64,000 bases of DNA from positions 186,001 to 250,000 of the forward strand of contig NZ_RKIC01000014.1 of the NCBI RefSeq assembly GCF_003755185.1, given 5' to 3'. The notes beneath the pieces were generated by a model. It worked only from the letters and a program-made list of their open reading frames with translations. It made no database searches and was not told the DNA's origin. Both the position numbers and the translations under genes were made by a program. This stretch comes from Frigoribacterium sp. PhB24 (GTDB lineage: Bacteria; Actinomycetota; Actinomycetes; Actinomycetales; Microbacteriaceae). Shown here piece by piece: positions 44,603 to 52,925 of the stretch (its first letter is position 1; every line of letters starts with the position of its first letter).

Positions 44603-46879
44603 GTGACCAACGACACCCGGTCGCCGAAGCGTTGGCTGATCGGTGAACCCCTGCCCTCCGAGAAGCTCGAGGGACAACTGCTGCCGAAGCACCTGGCCCT
44701 GCCGATCTTCGCCAGCGACCCGCTCAGCTCGGTGGCCTACGCCCCGCAAGAGCTGCTGATGATCCTGCTGATCGGCGGTCTCGGGTTCCTCACCCTCGCG
44801 CCGTGGGTCGCGGTCGCGGTGGTCGTCCTGCTGCTGGTCGTCGTCGCCTCGTACCGGCAGCTGATCAAGGCGTACCCGTCGGGAGGCGGCGACTACGAGG
44901 TCGCCCACAAGAACCTCGGCGAGAAGGCCGGCCTCGTGGTCGCCTCGGCGCTGCTCGTCGACTACGTGATGACGGTGGCCGTGTCGGTCGCGTCGGGCGT
45001 CGACAACATCATCTCGGCCGTTCCCGAACTGGCGCCGGTGCGCGTCGAGCTCGCGATCTTCTTCGTCGTCGTGCTGGCGGCCGTCAACCTGCGGGGGGTG
45101 CGCGAGTCGAGCAAGGCGTTCGCCGTCCCCACCTACCTCTTCGTGTCGAGCGTGTTCGTCATGATCGTCATCGCCCTGGTGCGCACGGCCCTCGGCGACC
45201 CGCCCGTCGCCGAGAGCGCGGACTACACGGTGCAGGCCGACCAGCTGACGCAGGCCGCGTTCGTCCTGCTGCTGCTGCGCGCGTTCTCCAGCGGCTGCTC
45301 GGCACTGACCGGCGTCGAGGCCATCGCGAACGGCGTGCCCGCCTTCCGCCGTCCGAAGGTGCAGAACGCCCAGAAGACGCTCGTGCTGATGGGCAGCATC
45401 GCCATCGTCCTGTTCGCCGGCCTGGTCGCCGTCGCGCTCATCGCGAAGGTGCACTACGCCGAGGACGCCTGCGACCTGCAGGGCTTCGTCGAGTGCGCCA
45501 CGACGCCCCAGCGCAGCCTGATCGCCCAGATCGCCAGCGCGGTCTTCGGCGGCGCGCTGTTCGGCATCCCGTTCTACGTGATCCAGGCCTGCACGGCCGC
45601 GGTGCTGCTGCTGGCGGCCAACACGGCCTTCAACGGGTTCCCGCTGCTCGGCTCGATCCTGGCGCGCGACCAGTACGCCCCCAAGGCGCTCAACACGCGC
45701 GGCGACCGACTGATCTACTCGAACGGCGTCATCGTGCTGGCGCTGGTGGCCTGCGCCATCCTGCTCGTCTACCAGGCCAGCGTCACGGGCCTGATCCAGC
45801 TGTACATCATCGGCGTCTTCGTGTCGTTCACGCTCGGCCAGACGGGCATGGTCGTGCACTGGACCCGCATGCTCCGCGAGGGCTGCGCCGACCGGGGGGC
45901 TGTCTACCGCGCCCGGGGCATCAACGCGTTCGGCGCCCTCCTGACGGCGTCGGTGTTGATCGTCGTCACGGTGACGAAGTTCACGCACGGCGCCTGGTTG
46001 GTCTTCGTCATCATGCCGATCCTGTTCGTGCTGATGCTCGGCGTGAACCGCTACTACCGCGACGTGCTGGTCGAGATCGAGCCCGACGCCACGACGCAGT
46101 TCGGCTCGCACGGCGACCACGCGATCGTGTTGGTCGGCACCATGCAGAAGCCCGTGCTGAAGGCGCTCGACTACGCCATCGCGGCGCGCCACGAGTCGCT
46201 CGAGGCGATCCACGTCGGCATCGACGACGAGGCCACGGCGCTGCTGCAGCGCCAGTGGGCCGAGCAGGACATCGAGGTGCCGCTGCGTATCGTCGCCTCG
46301 CCGTACCGCGACATCAGCATGCCGCTGATCAAGTACATCAAGGCCCACCGCGAAGAGCACGGCAGCGAGGTCGTGACGGTGTACACCCCCATCTACATCG
46401 TCGGCCACTGGTGGGAGGCCGCGCTGCACAACCACAAGAGCCGCCGCATCCGCCAGAAGCTGATGCTCGTGCACGGTGTCACGATCTCGCTCGTGCCGTG
46501 GCTGCTCGACTCGTCCGAGGTGCTCTACGGGCGTCGTTCGCGGCCGATCCCGGGCCAGGACCGTCGCGGCGAGCCGATCCGCCCCCGCCCGGTGCCGCGC
46601 CGCGTGCTCGAGCCGGCCGGTCGCCGGTCGGGTGCCGCCGGAGGCGCCCTCGGTGCCGACGCGGGCCCCGACGGCCGTGCCGGCGCGGCGGTCGAAGGAG
46701 GCGCGGTGCAGCGGGGCCTGGACGTCCAGCCGGCCCAGGACGGCACGAAACCCGGGCCGAAGCAGACCCCGCGTGCGCCCGGTTCGGCGAAGGGCAACCG
46801 CGGAGGCGGCGCCGCGGCCCGCAAGGCCCGCTCGGCCGCCCGCAACTCCACCGGCACCGCCCCCCGCAAGAAGAAGTAG
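44603..46879 (+). CDS. KimA-like potassium/amino acid APC permease
   Basis: A 758-residue transporter with 12 hydrophobic helices (about residues 40-490), then a cytosolic alpha/beta domain (ATTQFGSHGDHAIVLVGTMQKPVLKALDYAIAARHESLEAIHVGIDDE) like that of KimA, the high-affinity K+ importer of Bacillus that is inhibited by c-di-AMP. The N-terminal motif FASDPLSSVAYAPQE fits that family. The last 100 residues are basic, Gly/Ala/Arg/Lys-rich and disordered, with a GAGGCGCGG copy. The GTG at 44603 is preferred over 44561 because a strong promoter lies between them, making the message leaderless. Confidence 0.88.
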   Translation: MTNDTRSPKRWLIGEPLPSEKLEGQLLPKHLALPIFASDPLSSVAYAPQELLMILLIGGLGFLTLAPWVAVAVVVLLLVVVASYRQLIKAYPSGGGDYEVAHKNLGEKAGLVVASALLVDYVMTVAVSVASGVDNIISAVPELAPVRVELAIFFVVVLAAVNLRGVRESSKAFAVPTYLFVSSVFVMIVIALVRTALGDPPVAESADYTVQADQLTQAAFVLLLLRAFSSGCSALTGVEAIANGVPAFRRPKVQNAQKTLVLMGSIAIVLFAGLVAVALIAKVHYAEDACDLQGFVECATTPQRSLIAQIASAVFGGALFGIPFYVIQACTAAVLLLAANTAFNGFPLLGSILARDQYAPKALNTRGDRLIYSNGVIVLALVACAILLVYQASVTGLIQLYIIGVFVSFTLGQTGMVVHWTRMLREGCADRGAVYRARGINAFGALLTASVLIVVTVTKFTHGAWLVFVIMPILFVLMLGVNRYYRDVLVEIEPDATTQFGSHGDHAIVLVGTMQKPVLKALDYAIAARHESLEAIHVGIDDEATALLQRQWAEQDIEVPLRIVASPYRDISMPLIKYIKAHREEHGSEVVTVYTPIYIVGHWWEAALHNHKSRRIRQKLMLVHGVTISLVPWLLDSSEVLYGRRSRPIPGQDRRGEPIRPRPVPRRVLEPAGRRSGAAGGALGADAGPDGRAGAAVEGGAVQRGLDVQPAQDGTKPGPKQTPRAPGSAKGNRGGGAAARKARSAARNSTGTAPRKKK

Positions 46880-46883
46880 TCGC

Positions 46884-46951
46884 CGAGACCCCGCAGAAGC
46901 GCCCGAACCCCCACTCGCGCGCGAGGCTCCGGGCGGATTCCTGGGGTCTCG
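46884..46951. terminator. Nested hairpin, family D (terminator-like)
   Basis: CGAGACCCC (46884-46892) pairs with GGGGTCTCG (46943-46951). An inner GCCCG/CGGGC stem lies at 46901 and 46930. It shares arm words with 21335-21397. It lies between two convergent genes. Confidence 0.62.
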
Positions 46952-46985
46952 TGGGTCGGTCACCCGCAGCGCACGGCGCGAGGAC

Positions 46986-48200
46986 TCACCTGCGGCGCGC
47001 GGCGTCGCACTCCGAGAGCCGGGCCACGACCTGCCGAGCGATCGCGCGACCGGCGCGGTTCGCCCCGATGGTCGACGCCTGCGGCCCGTACCCCGCGAAG
47101 AACACCCGCGGGTCGAGGCTGGACGCCCCACCCTCGACGCTCACGCCTCCGTCCGCCGACCGGAGCCCGAGCGGGGCGAGGTGCCGCAGCTCGGGGCGGA
47201 ACCCGGTCGCCCAGACGATGGCGCCGGCCGGGGCGAACGTGCCGTCCGCCCAGCGCACGCCGTGCGGTTCGATCGACGCGAACATGGGCCGTTCGACCAG
47301 TACGCCGCGCTCGATGCCCGACACGAAACGCCGGGTGCGCGGGACGCCGGTGCCGCTGACGATGCTCGGCAACGCCTGCCCCGCCCGGGCCGCGCGGTCC
47401 TGGGCGGCGACCGCCGCGACGGCCGACTCGACGTCGAGCTCGCCCTGGTCGAGCCAGTCCACCGGCCGGCGCGTCACCCACGTCGTCGAGGCCGCGACGC
47501 CGTCGAGCTCGAGCACGAAGCCGATCGCGCTCGTGCCGCCGCCGACCACGACGACGTCGAGCCCCTCGAGATCGTCAGCCGTCCGGTAGTCCGAGGTGTG
47601 GAGCTGCCGACCGAGGAACGTGTCGCGCCCGGGGTACCACGGCACGAACGGGGCACCCCAGGTGCCGGTCGCGTTCACCACGACCTCGGCCCGCAGCGTC
47701 CCCGAAGCCGGCCCCGAGCCCGAAGCCGGCCCCGAACCCGCCTGCGACCCCGTCCCCGTCGCCGCGGCCGCCGCCGAACCGGCACCCGAGGAGGCGCGCC
47801 CCGCCCACCGCACCGAGAACCCGTCCCCCAGCCCGGTCACCCCGGTCACCTCGACGGGGCGCCGCACGTCGAGCCCGAGCGCGGCCTCGTAGCGGGCGTA
47901 CTGCTCGGCGACGACGTCGCGCGCGGGGGCCGATCGGTCGGCCGCATCGAAGCCCAGCCCGAGCCCGGCCATGCCCGGCAGGTCGTGCACGCGGTGGGCG
48001 GCACCCAATCGCAGGCTCTCCCAGCGGTGCTGCCACGCGCCTCCGGTGCCGGGGCCTCTGTCCAGCACGACGAGGTCGCGACCCACCTCGAGTCCGAGTC
48101 GTCGCAGGTACCACGAGACCGACAACCCGGCCTGTCCCGCACCGACGACGACGACTCGCGTCCGCTCTCGTTCGCCCCCTGCAGCCATCCCGACCATCAT
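46986..48200 (-). CDS. FAD-dependent NAD(P)-binding oxidoreductase (flavin monooxygenase-like, CzcO type)
   Basis: A 404-residue flavoprotein. The FAD motif VVVGAGQAGLS is near residues 17-27, GGAWQHRWESLRL is the flavin-monooxygenase signature, the NADPH motif is VVVGGGTSAIGF, and VWATGFRPEL closes the pattern. The substrate is unknown. Between residues about 135 and 168 sits a Ser/Gly/Ala/Pro repeat encoded by an 18-nt tandem duplication, absent from typical relatives. Three in-frame ATGs lie within 15 bp (48200, 48197, 48188); the true start is uncertain by four residues. Confidence 0.87.
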   Translation of the reverse strand: MMVGMAAGGERERTRVVVVGAGQAGLSVSWYLRRLGLEVGRDLVVLDRGPGTGGAWQHRWESLRLGAAHRVHDLPGMAGLGLGFDAADRSAPARDVVAEQYARYEAALGLDVRRPVEVTGVTGLGDGFSVRWAGRASSGAGSAAAAATGTGSQAGSGPASGSGPASGTLRAEVVVNATGTWGAPFVPWYPGRDTFLGRQLHTSDYRTADDLEGLDVVVVGGGTSAIGFVLELDGVAASTTWVTRRPVDWLDQGELDVESAVAAVAAQDRAARAGQALPSIVSGTGVPRTRRFVSGIERGVLVERPMFASIEPHGVRWADGTFAPAGAIVWATGFRPELRHLAPLGLRSADGGVSVEGGASSLDPRVFFAGYGPQASTIGANRAGRAIARQVVARLSECDAARRR

Positions 48201-48328
48201 GCCCGTCCGAGGCGGCAGCCGGGGCTAGGGGTACATGATAAGATCGGTCCAGTTTTTCAACAGCATCCTGTCGGCAGTTCCCGGGTCGTCCGACACCGTT
48301 TCCGGGCCGAGTTCAGAGGGGGTCACGC

Positions 48329-48526
48329 ATGGGGCGCGGCCGTCAAAAAGCCAAGCACACCAAGGTCGCCAGAGAGCTGAAGTACTTCAGCCCTGACACC
48401 AACTACGGTGCACTCGAAAAAGAGTTGGCGACGAAGAACGACTCCGGCGACGAATACGTCGACAAGTGGGCCGACGATTTCGACGACGAGTACGACACCG
48501 AGCACGACCAGAACAAGAGCGCCTGA
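48329..48526 (+). CDS. DUF3073 family protein
   Basis: A 65-residue hydrophilic protein. MGRGRQKAKHTKVARELKYFSP and the acidic KWADDFDDEYDTEHD end are the diagnostic DUF3073 pattern, found across actinobacteria and often beside purM. Function is unknown. A candidate -10 box TAAGAT lies at 48239-48244 in an AT-richer stretch, giving an 80-nt leader. Confidence 0.93.
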   Translation: MGRGRQKAKHTKVARELKYFSPDTNYGALEKELATKNDSGDEYVDKWADDFDDEYDTEHDQNKSA

Positions 48527-48539
48527 GGCCGGTCGCCTG

Positions 48540-48926
48540 ATGCCCTCTTCGTCCTCGGCCCTCGTCTGGGAACAAGTCGTCGTCGACGCGAGCGATCCCG
48601 CTCGACTCGCCCGCTGGTGGGCCGACGCACTCGGGTGGGTGGTCGTCTCGTCCGACGACGACGAACCCGAGATCCGTCTCGCGGCCGACACGCTGCCCGG
48701 GTTGCTCTTCGTGGACGTCCCCGAGGCCAAGACGATCAAGAATCGCCTGCACCTCGACTTCCGCCCGACGCCGGTCGACGGCCAGAGCCGCGAGGCGACG
48801 CAAGCCGACGAGGTCGCCCGTCTCGAGTCAATGGGGGCCGTCCGCGCACAGGTGGGTCAAGACGACGCCGCGGTGTCGTGGGTGGTCCTCACCGACCCCG
48901 AGGGCAACGAGTTCTGCGTCCTCTGA
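48540..48926 (+). CDS. VOC/glyoxalase-like protein
   Basis: A 128-residue single-copy VOC domain protein. It starts VWEQVVVDASDPARLARWWADALGW and ends VVLTDPEGNEFCVL, the usual first and last strands of actinobacterial glyoxalase-like proteins of unknown substrate. It has HLDFRP at the metal position. The ATG lies 11 bp after the DUF3073 stop, so the two are probably cotranscribed. Confidence 0.87.
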   Translation: MPSSSSALVWEQVVVDASDPARLARWWADALGWVVVSSDDDEPEIRLAADTLPGLLFVDVPEAKTIKNRLHLDFRPTPVDGQSREATQADEVARLESMGAVRAQVGQDDAAVSWVVLTDPEGNEFCVL

Positions 48927-48960
48927 CGCGACGGCGTACGCGACCGGTCCCACGCGCATC

Positions 48961-49002
48961 ACACGACGACGGCCCCTCGATCTCGAGGGGCCGTCGTCGT
49001 GT
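48961..49002. terminator. Perfect 20-bp hairpin terminator
   Basis: ACACGACGACGGCCCCTCGA (48961-48980), two-base centre TC, then the exact complement (48983-49002). It is positioned between convergent genes and would work on both strands. Confidence 0.85.
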
Positions 49003-49043
49003 GTCGGGTTCGGCCGGGGTGACCGCCCGTCCGGAGGCGCGGG

Positions 49044-49265
49044 TCAGCCGCCCACGAGGGTCGCGACCGCGGGCAGCAGCCCCACGACCAGCAGCAGGAT
49101 CATGCCGCCGGCGGTGAGAGCGGCGACCTTGCGCCCGCCGGTGACGGGTGACGCGGACGAACGCAGCGGCGCCGGATCGGCGGGAACGCGGCTGACCCGG
49201 GCACTGCGCGGGGCGGCGACCGCGCTGCGGGAGACAGAAGGGAGGGGGATGCGGGTGGTGCTCAT
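49044..49265 (-). CDS. Small single-helix membrane protein of unknown function
   Basis: A 73-residue protein. It has a Ser/Arg/Pro-rich N-terminal half and one hydrophobic helix (VAALTAGGMILLLVVGLLPAVATLVGG) at the C-terminus. The ATG follows AAGGAG at good spacing. It is not recognised. It lies between the purM end and a perfect terminator, and a GAGGCGCGG copy (49034) stands just past its stop. Confidence 0.7.
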   Translation of the reverse strand: MSTTRIPLPSVSRSAVAAPRSARVSRVPADPAPLRSSASPVTGGRKVAALTAGGMILLLVVGLLPAVATLVGG

Positions 49266-49376
49266 GGGGTCGACTCCTTCGTCGTCCGGTCTGACGTCGT
49301 CGTCAGCACGCCCGTCACGGGCGTCCGACCATCGTACGTCCACCGCCGACGGAACGCCACGCGGCGTGGCGGGCCG

Positions 49377-50501
49377 TCAGCCCGCGTAGGCCCCGACGAG
49401 TCGCACGGCGCCCCCGTCGACCCCCTTGGCACCCTGCTCGAAACCGGCCAGCTCGCGGCGCCCGGTCGAGACGATGCCGACCGGCCAGGTCGCGATGCCG
49501 TCGGCCTCGAGGGCCGAGGCGACCGCGCCGGCCCGCGATGCGGCGACGACGGCGATCATGCCGATGCCGAGGTTCCAGGTGCCCTCGCTCGACTCGAGGG
49601 TCGAGCCGGCCAGGTCGCTCAGTACGCGGAAGACGGGCAGCGGGGACCAGGTCGACCGGTCGACCTCGGTCCACGACCCGTGGGGCAGCACGCGGGCGAG
49701 GTTGGCCGCGATGCCACCCCCGGTGACGTGGCTGAGCGAGTGGATCGCGCCGTCGAGAGCGGGGTCGTCGAGCACGCGCAGCAGGGGCGACGTGTAGAGC
49801 CGCGTCGGTTCGAGCAGCGCCTCGCCGACGGTGCCCGAGAACTCGGGCAGGGTGTCGTCGTAGCCCAGGTCGCGGGACGCCAGGATGTGTCGCACGAGCG
49901 AGAAGCCGTTGGAGTGCACGCCCGACGAGGCCAGGGCGAGCACGACGTCGCCGTCGCCGACGAGGTGCGGGCCGAGTTGGCGTCCCGACTCGACCGCACC
50001 GACCGCGGCCCCCGCCACGTCGTAGTCGTCGGGCCCGAGCAGACCGGGGTGCTCCGCCGTCTCGCCGCCGACGAGGGCGGTGCCCGTCTCGCTGCAGGCC
50101 CGGGCGATGCCCTCGACGATCGACGCGATGCGGGACGGCACCACGCGTCCGCAGGCGATGTAGTCGGTCATGATCAGCGGCCGGGCACCGACGACGACGA
50201 TGTCGTCGACGACCATGCCGACCAGGTCTTGCCCGATGGTGTCGTGCTTGTCGAGAGCCTGCGCGATGGCGACCTTCGTGCCGACGCCGTCGGTCGAGGT
50301 GGCGAGCAGCGGCCGGTCGAAGTCCTTGAGGAACGACACGTCGAACAGTCCGGCGAACCCGCCGACGCCGCCGACCACGCCGGGGCCGTGCGTGGCACTG
50401 ACGGCCGTCTTCATCAGCTCGACCGCCCGGTCGCCGGCGGCCGTGTCGACCCCCGCTGCGGCGTAGGAGGCGCTGGTCGAGTGGGCAGAGGAGGTCGCCA
50501 T
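49377..50501 (-). CDS. purM: Phosphoribosylformylglycinamidine cyclo-ligase
   Basis: A 374-residue AIRS enzyme, fifth step of purine synthesis. The N-terminal SYAAAGVDTAAGDRAVELMK, the ATP-binding RPLLATSTDGVGTKVAIA, and the GGETAEHPGLLGPDDYDVAG and HVTGGGIAANL motifs are all intact. It diverges from purF across 71 bp that must hold both promoters. The ATG is used; a ribosome site is weak. Confidence 0.96.
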   Translation of the reverse strand: MATSSAHSTSASYAAAGVDTAAGDRAVELMKTAVSATHGPGVVGGVGGFAGLFDVSFLKDFDRPLLATSTDGVGTKVAIAQALDKHDTIGQDLVGMVVDDIVVVGARPLIMTDYIACGRVVPSRIASIVEGIARACSETGTALVGGETAEHPGLLGPDDYDVAGAAVGAVESGRQLGPHLVGDGDVVLALASSGVHSNGFSLVRHILASRDLGYDDTLPEFSGTVGEALLEPTRLYTSPLLRVLDDPALDGAIHSLSHVTGGGIAANLARVLPHGSWTEVDRSTWSPLPVFRVLSDLAGSTLESSEGTWNLGIGMIAVVAASRAGAVASALEADGIATWPVGIVSTGRRELAGFEQGAKGVDGGAVRLVGAYAG

Positions 50502-50572
50502 TCGTTCATCCGTTCGGTGTCGCTCTAGACTGTCGCGGTAACCCCAACTCTACGGTCTGGAGCCAGATCCGC

Positions 50573-52033
50573 ATGTGCGGCATCGTCGGTCTCGTCGCGC
50601 ACGAGCCAGCAAATCAACTCGTCTACGACTCGCTCCTCCTGTTGCAGCACCGGGGGCAGGACAGCACCGGCATCGCCACCGCCGAGGGCGGCATCTTCCA
50701 CGTCCACAAGACCAAGGGGCAGGTGCGCGAGGGCTTCCGCACCCGCGACATGCGTGCCCTGCTCGGCAACATGGGCCTCGGCCACGTGCGGTACGCCACC
50801 AAGGGCGCGGCCAGCAACGAGCAAGAGGCGCAGCCGTTCTACGTGAACGCTCCCTACGGCATCGTGCTGATCCACAACGGCAACCTGACGAACACGCGAG
50901 AGCTCACGAGCGAGCTGTTCCACGTCGACCGTCGGCACCTCAACACGAACAGTGACACCGAGCTGCTGGTCAACGTGCTCGCGCACGAACTGCAAGAGCA
51001 GGTGAACGGCAGCGAGCTCGATCCCGAGCAGATCTTCGCCGCGGTCACCCGCGTGCACGACCGCGTGCAGGGCTCGTACGCGGCGATCGCGATGATCGCC
51101 GGCCACGGCCTTCTGGCGTTCCGCGACCCGTTCGGCATCCGCCCGCTGGTGCTCGGTCGCCGCCTGGCCGCCGACGGCGTCCGCGAAGAGTGGATCACCG
51201 CCTCCGAGTCCCTCGTTCTCGAGTCCGGCGGCTACGAGATCGTCCGCGACGTCGCCCCGGGCGAGGCCGTCTTCATCTCGCTCGACGGCCGCATGGTGTC
51301 GAAGCAGTGCCACGCCAGCCCGCGCCTCATCCCCTGCTCGTTCGAGTACGTCTACCTGGCCCGTCCCGACTCGATCATGAACGGCATCTCGGTCTACGAC
51401 GCCCGCCTGCGCCTCGGCAACCGGCTGGCCGACACGATCGCCGCGCACTCGCCGATCGGCGACATCGACGTGGTCATGCCGATCCCCGACTCCTCGCGTC
51501 CCGCGGCCATGCAGGTCGCCCAGAAGCTCGGCATCGAGTACCGCGAGGGCTTCTACAAGAACCGCTACGTCGGCCGCACCTTCATCATGCCGGGCCAGGC
51601 CGAGCGCAAGCGGTCGGTGCGCCAGAAGCTCAACGCCATGTCGAGCGAGTTCAAGGGCAAGAACATCCTGATCGTCGACGACTCGATCGTCCGCGGCACG
51701 ACCTCGCGCGAGATCGTCGAGATGGCCCGGGCCGCCGGCGCGAACAAGGTGACGTTCACCTCGGCCGCTCCCCCGGTGCGCTTCCCCCACGTGTACGGCA
51801 TCAACATGCCGTCCCGGCACGAGCTGATCGCCCACGACCGCAAGATCCCCGAGATCGCCCGCGAGCTGGGTGCCGACCACCTCATCTACCAAGAGGTCGC
51901 CGACATGCAGTCCGCCATCACCGAGGGCAGTGACGTCACCGAACTCGAGATGAGCTGCTTCACGGGCGACTACGTCACCGGGACGGTCAGCCCCGAGTAC
52001 CTCGCCTGGGTCGAGGCCAACCAGCTCAGCTGA
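50573..52033 (+). CDS. purF: Amidophosphoribosyltransferase
   Basis: A 486-residue enzyme catalysing the first committed step of purine synthesis, PRPP to phosphoribosylamine. The mature catalytic Cys follows Met directly (MCGIVGLV), so no propeptide is present. The glutaminase domain is residues 1 to about 240, and the phosphoribosyltransferase domain contains the PRPP motif ILIVDDSIVRGTT. A TAGACT box (50526-50531) gives a 35-nt leader with a CTGGAG site. Unlike cyanobacterial or Bacillus forms, no extended insert is seen. Confidence 0.96.
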   Translation: MCGIVGLVAHEPANQLVYDSLLLLQHRGQDSTGIATAEGGIFHVHKTKGQVREGFRTRDMRALLGNMGLGHVRYATKGAASNEQEAQPFYVNAPYGIVLIHNGNLTNTRELTSELFHVDRRHLNTNSDTELLVNVLAHELQEQVNGSELDPEQIFAAVTRVHDRVQGSYAAIAMIAGHGLLAFRDPFGIRPLVLGRRLAADGVREEWITASESLVLESGGYEIVRDVAPGEAVFISLDGRMVSKQCHASPRLIPCSFEYVYLARPDSIMNGISVYDARLRLGNRLADTIAAHSPIGDIDVVMPIPDSSRPAAMQVAQKLGIEYREGFYKNRYVGRTFIMPGQAERKRSVRQKLNAMSSEFKGKNILIVDDSIVRGTTSREIVEMARAAGANKVTFTSAAPPVRFPHVYGINMPSRHELIAHDRKIPEIARELGADHLIYQEVADMQSAITEGSDVTELEMSCFTGDYVTGTVSPEYLAWVEANQLS

Positions 52034-52124
52034 GCCGACGGGCCGGGCCACCACCCGCGCCTCGCCCCCGCTTCCACCCGTCGGGGGAGGCGCGGTGTCG
52101 GTGTGCGTCCCTAGGCTGGGGGCC

Positions 52125-52925
52125 ATGAGCGACGTCGGCATGCCCCGCCCTGAACCGACCGCGACGCCCCCGGCGTCCGCCGTGCAGATCGCCGGTCTGC
52201 GCAAGGCGTTCGGCGACAAGGTCGCCGTCGACGGCATCGACCTGACCGTGCCGACGGGCTCCTTCTTCGGCCTCGTCGGCCCGAACGGCGCCGGCAAGAC
52301 GACCACGCTCTCGATGGCGACCGGGCTGCTCCGTCCCGACGCGGGCAGCATCGCGGTGCTCGGCGTCGACGTCTGGTCCGACCCGACGCACGCCAAGTCG
52401 CTCGTCGGCGTCCTCAGCGACGGCATCTCGCTCTTCGACCGCCTCACCGGCGAGCAGCTCGTCACCTACCACGGCCTCCTCAACGGCATGAGCCGCGAGA
52501 CGACGGCGCAGCGGGTCGGCGACCTGCTCGACCTGCTCGACCTGCGATCGGCCGGCGGCACGCTCGTCGTCGATTACTCCGCGGGCATGACCAAGAAGGT
52601 CGCGCTCGCCTGCGCGCTGGTCCACGCACCGCGCCTCCTCGTCCTCGACGAACCGTTCGAGTCGGTCGACCCGATCTCGGCCGCGAACATCCGCGACATC
52701 CTGCACGGCTACACGCAGAACGGCGGCACGGTCATCGTGTCGAGCCACTCGATGGACCTCGTGCAGCGCATGTGCGACCACGTCGCCGTCATCGCCTCCG
52801 GTCGGGTGCTCGCCGCCGGCACGACCGACGACGTGCGCGCCGGCTCCACCCTCGAAGACCGGTTCGTCGAACTCGTCGGCGGTCGGCAGCACAACGAGGG
52901 GCCGTCGTGGTTGCGCACCTCCTGA
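52125..52925 (+). CDS. ABC transporter ATP-binding protein
   Basis: A 266-residue ATPase. Walker A is GPNGAGKTTT, the signature region is SAGMTKKVALA (a diverged LSGGQ), and Walker B is LLVLDEPFESVD. It is paired with the next gene's membrane subunit. The ATG is preceded by TAGGCT 7 nt upstream (52112-52117), a clear leaderless pattern. An upstream in-frame start at 52095 was rejected for that reason. The substrate is unknown; the export type is inferred from the polytopic partner and lack of a binding protein. Confidence 0.9.
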   Translation: MSDVGMPRPEPTATPPASAVQIAGLRKAFGDKVAVDGIDLTVPTGSFFGLVGPNGAGKTTTLSMATGLLRPDAGSIAVLGVDVWSDPTHAKSLVGVLSDGISLFDRLTGEQLVTYHGLLNGMSRETTAQRVGDLLDLLDLRSAGGTLVVDYSAGMTKKVALACALVHAPRLLVLDEPFESVDPISAANIRDILHGYTQNGGTVIVSSHSMDLVQRMCDHVAVIASGRVLAAGTTDDVRAGSTLEDRFVELVGGRQHNEGPSWLRTS

